Origin: Nocardia crassostreae
GTDB lineage: Bacteria > Actinomycetota > Actinomycetes > Mycobacteriales > Mycobacteriaceae
NCBI RefSeq assembly: GCF_001613405.1
Contig: NZ_BDCH01000028.1
Location: 1 to 64,000, forward strand
Reading direction: 5' to 3'
Length of the DNA stretch: 64,000 nt
Shown one piece after another: positions 62,595-64,000 of this stretch; position 1 is the stretch's first letter, and each line of letters begins with the position of its first letter. A program made the position numbers and the translations under genes. The notes beneath the pieces were generated by a model, which did not search any database, had not been told where the DNA came from, and saw only the letters and a list, made by a program, of their open reading frames with translations.

Positions 62595-64000
62595 TCAGCG
62601 CGTGAACGCGACGTATTTGGTGTCGAGGTACTCTCCGATCCCCTCGGATCCGCCCTCGCTGCCCAGACCCGACTGCTTGACCCCGCCGAACGGGGCCGCC
62701 GGATCGGAGATGACGCCGCGATTCACGCCGACCATGCCGGCGTGCAGGGCATCGCTCACCCGCAGGGCCCGATCCAGGTCCCGGGTGAAGAAGTAAGCGG
62801 CCAAACCGTATTCGGTGTCATTGGCCGCGGCCACCACCTCGTCCTCGGTATCGAAACCGTAGACGGCGGCGACGGGTCCGAAGATCTCCTCGGAATGCAT
62901 CCGCGTGGTCCGCGGGACCTCGTCGAGCACGGTGGGCTGGAAGAAGAAACCCGGACCGTCGATGGCCTTGCCGCCGGTGCGCACGACCGCGCCTGCGGCG
63001 ACCGCATCATCAGCCAGCGCAACGATATTCGCGCGCTGCTTCGCATTGATGATGGGGCCCAGATCGACATCCGGCCGATAGCCGGGACCCACGCGCAGGG
63101 CGGCGAGTTTCTCGGCGAGCCGGTCGGCGAATTCCGCGCGGATGGAGTTGTGCACGTAGATGCGGTTGGCCGCCGTGCACGCCTCGCCGCCATTGCGCAT
63201 CTTCGCCAGCATGACCCCGGCGAGGGCGGCATCCAGATCGGCGTCCTCGAAGACGATGAAGGGGGCATTGCCGCCGAGCTCCATCGAGGTGCGAAGAACA
63301 TTGTCCGCGGCCTGCTTCAGCAAGATCTTGCCGACGCGGGTGAACCCCGTGAAGGTCACCTTGCGCAGCCGCGGATCCGCCATGAGCGGGGCGGTGACCG
63401 AGGCGGCATCGCTCGCGGGAACGACCGACAGCATGCCGTCGGGCAGACCGGCCTCCTTGAAGATGGCGGCCAGCGCCAGCATGGTCAGCGGGGTGTCCTC
63501 GGCGGGCTTCACGACGACCGTGCATCCCGCGGCCAGCGCGGGCCCGATCTTGCGAGTTCCCATGGCCAGCGGGAAGTTCCACGGCGTGATGGCCAGCACC
63601 GGGCCGACCGGCTCGTGCTTGACCAGGATGCGCCCGGTACCGGCGGGGGAGTCGGCGTAGCGCCCGCCGATGCGGACCGCCTCCTCGCTGAACCAGCGCA
63701 GGAACTCACCGCCGTAGGCCACCTCACCGCGCGCCTTGGCGACGGCCTTGCCCATTTCGAGGGACATGAGCAGCGCGAGCTCTTCGGTGCGCTCGGTGAG
63801 AATCTCCCAGGCGCGCCGCAGGATGACCGCGCGCTGGCGGGGAGCGGTTGCGGCCCAGTCCTTTTGGGCTCGGCAGGCGGAGTCCAGGGCGCGCCGGGCG
63901 TCGTCCGCGCTCGCGTCCGCGACTTCCGCCAGAATGTCACCGGTCGCCGGATCGATGACGGGGAACGTCCGCCCGCCGCTCGCGGGGACAGCGACGCCGT
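62595..64000 (-). CDS. gabD: Succinate-semialdehyde dehydrogenase-type ALDH, 5' end outside the window
   Basis: The frame is open to the right edge, so about 468 C-terminal residues are seen and the start lies beyond 64000. PWNFPLAMGTRKIGPALAAGCTVVVKPAEDTPL (NAD site), MELGGNAPFIVFEDADLDAAL (general-base Glu), NGGEACTAANRIYVHN (catalytic Cys) and EEIFGPVAAVYGFDTEDEVV are aldehyde dehydrogenase motifs. FLRWFSEEAVRIGGRYADS fits succinate-semialdehyde or glutarate-semialdehyde dehydrogenases. It would oxidise the aldehyde formed downstream of putrescine and GABA to succinate. First gene of the leftward cluster with the permease and putrescine oxidase. Confidence 0.85.
   Translation of the reverse strand, partial: GVAVPASGGRTFPVIDPATGDILAEVADASADDARRALDSACRAQKDWAATAPRQRAVILRRAWEILTERTEELALLMSLEMGKAVAKARGEVAYGGEFLRWFSEEAVRIGGRYADSPAGTGRILVKHEPVGPVLAITPWNFPLAMGTRKIGPALAAGCTVVVKPAEDTPLTMLALAAIFKEAGLPDGMLSVVPASDAASVTAPLMADPRLRKVTFTGFTRVGKILLKQAADNVLRTSMELGGNAPFIVFEDADLDAALAGVMLAKMRNGGEACTAANRIYVHNSIRAEFADRLAEKLAALRVGPGYRPDVDLGPIINAKQRANIVALADDAVAAGAVVRTGGKAIDGPGFFFQPTVLDEVPRTTRMHSEEIFGPVAAVYGFDTEDEVVAAANDTEYGLAAYFFTRDLDRALRVSDALHAGMVGVNRGVISDPAAPFGGVKQSGLGSEGGSEGIGEYLDTKYVAFTR

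Noticed and set aside
1..64000. Insertion sequences, integrases, CRISPR arrays or riboswitches
   Set aside because: No transposase or integrase motif, no regularly spaced direct repeats of CRISPR type and no recognised riboswitch core were found; repeats present are coding repeats.

Overview
The window is GC-rich actinobacterial DNA, most likely Nocardia or a close relative in the Mycobacteriales. Evidence: two IdeR/DtxR-type iron boxes, ESX (type VII secretion) genes including EspG, an L14-to-Map ribosomal operon separated from the S10 operon, many GTG/TTG starts, an AfsR-type regulator and a non-ribosomal peptide synthetase (NRPS). Genus is inferred from gene content; no rRNA gene is present.

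Layout. 1-4.3 kb: 3' end of an NRPS ending C-A-T-E. 4.4-8.1 kb: glycogen-debranching-type glucosidase coupled to a GT4 glycosyltransferase. 8.6-12.3 kb: iron-regulated divergent locus with a degenerate adenylation-like protein on one side, and a siderophore-binding lipoprotein plus SagB-type dehydrogenase on the other. 12.3-16.7 kb: YjbR-like protein, SbmA/BacA-type ABC exporter-fold transporter, M13 metallopeptidase lipoprotein. 17.0-24.1 kb: spc operon (rplN to rplO, secY, adk, map) closed by a strong hairpin. 24.2-30.2 kb: VapBC pair, membrane-anchored beta-propeller protein, small membrane proteins, broken TmrB-like kinase, PLP dehydratase, DoxX protein. 30.4-34.6 kb: AfsR-like regulator, frameshifted dtd, small membrane protein.

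34.7-57.2 kb is the most unusual part: an ESX-associated toxin/substrate locus. It has a proline/asparagine-rich substrate, EspG, a WXG100-like protein, a YbaB-like protein, and a roughly 13.9-kb reading path for a giant CpnT-like protein with a WXG100_2-like head, a zincin (HEFAH) domain and repeated alpha/beta modules. Two small tandem paralogues, a possible immunity protein and a second substrate paralogue follow. The second substrate is fused out of frame to the last part of an EccC ATPase. The region ends with an intact gene joining a Ser/Thr protein kinase to an EccC-type ATPase domain. No EccB, EccD, EccE or mycosin gene is present, so the secretion channel must be encoded elsewhere.

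57.2-64 kb: GNAT acetyltransferase with a broken GntR regulator, a frameshifted DUF4254 gene, then a putrescine catabolic set (putrescine oxidase, APC permease, succinate-semialdehyde dehydrogenase) that would take putrescine towards succinate.

A recurring oddity is gene disruption: in-frame stops in five places, single-base shifts in four, a 7-bp tandem duplication and one chimeric junction, while the ribosomal operon is clean. Either the accessory genes are decaying (or phase-variable), or the assembly has local errors; the sequence alone cannot decide.
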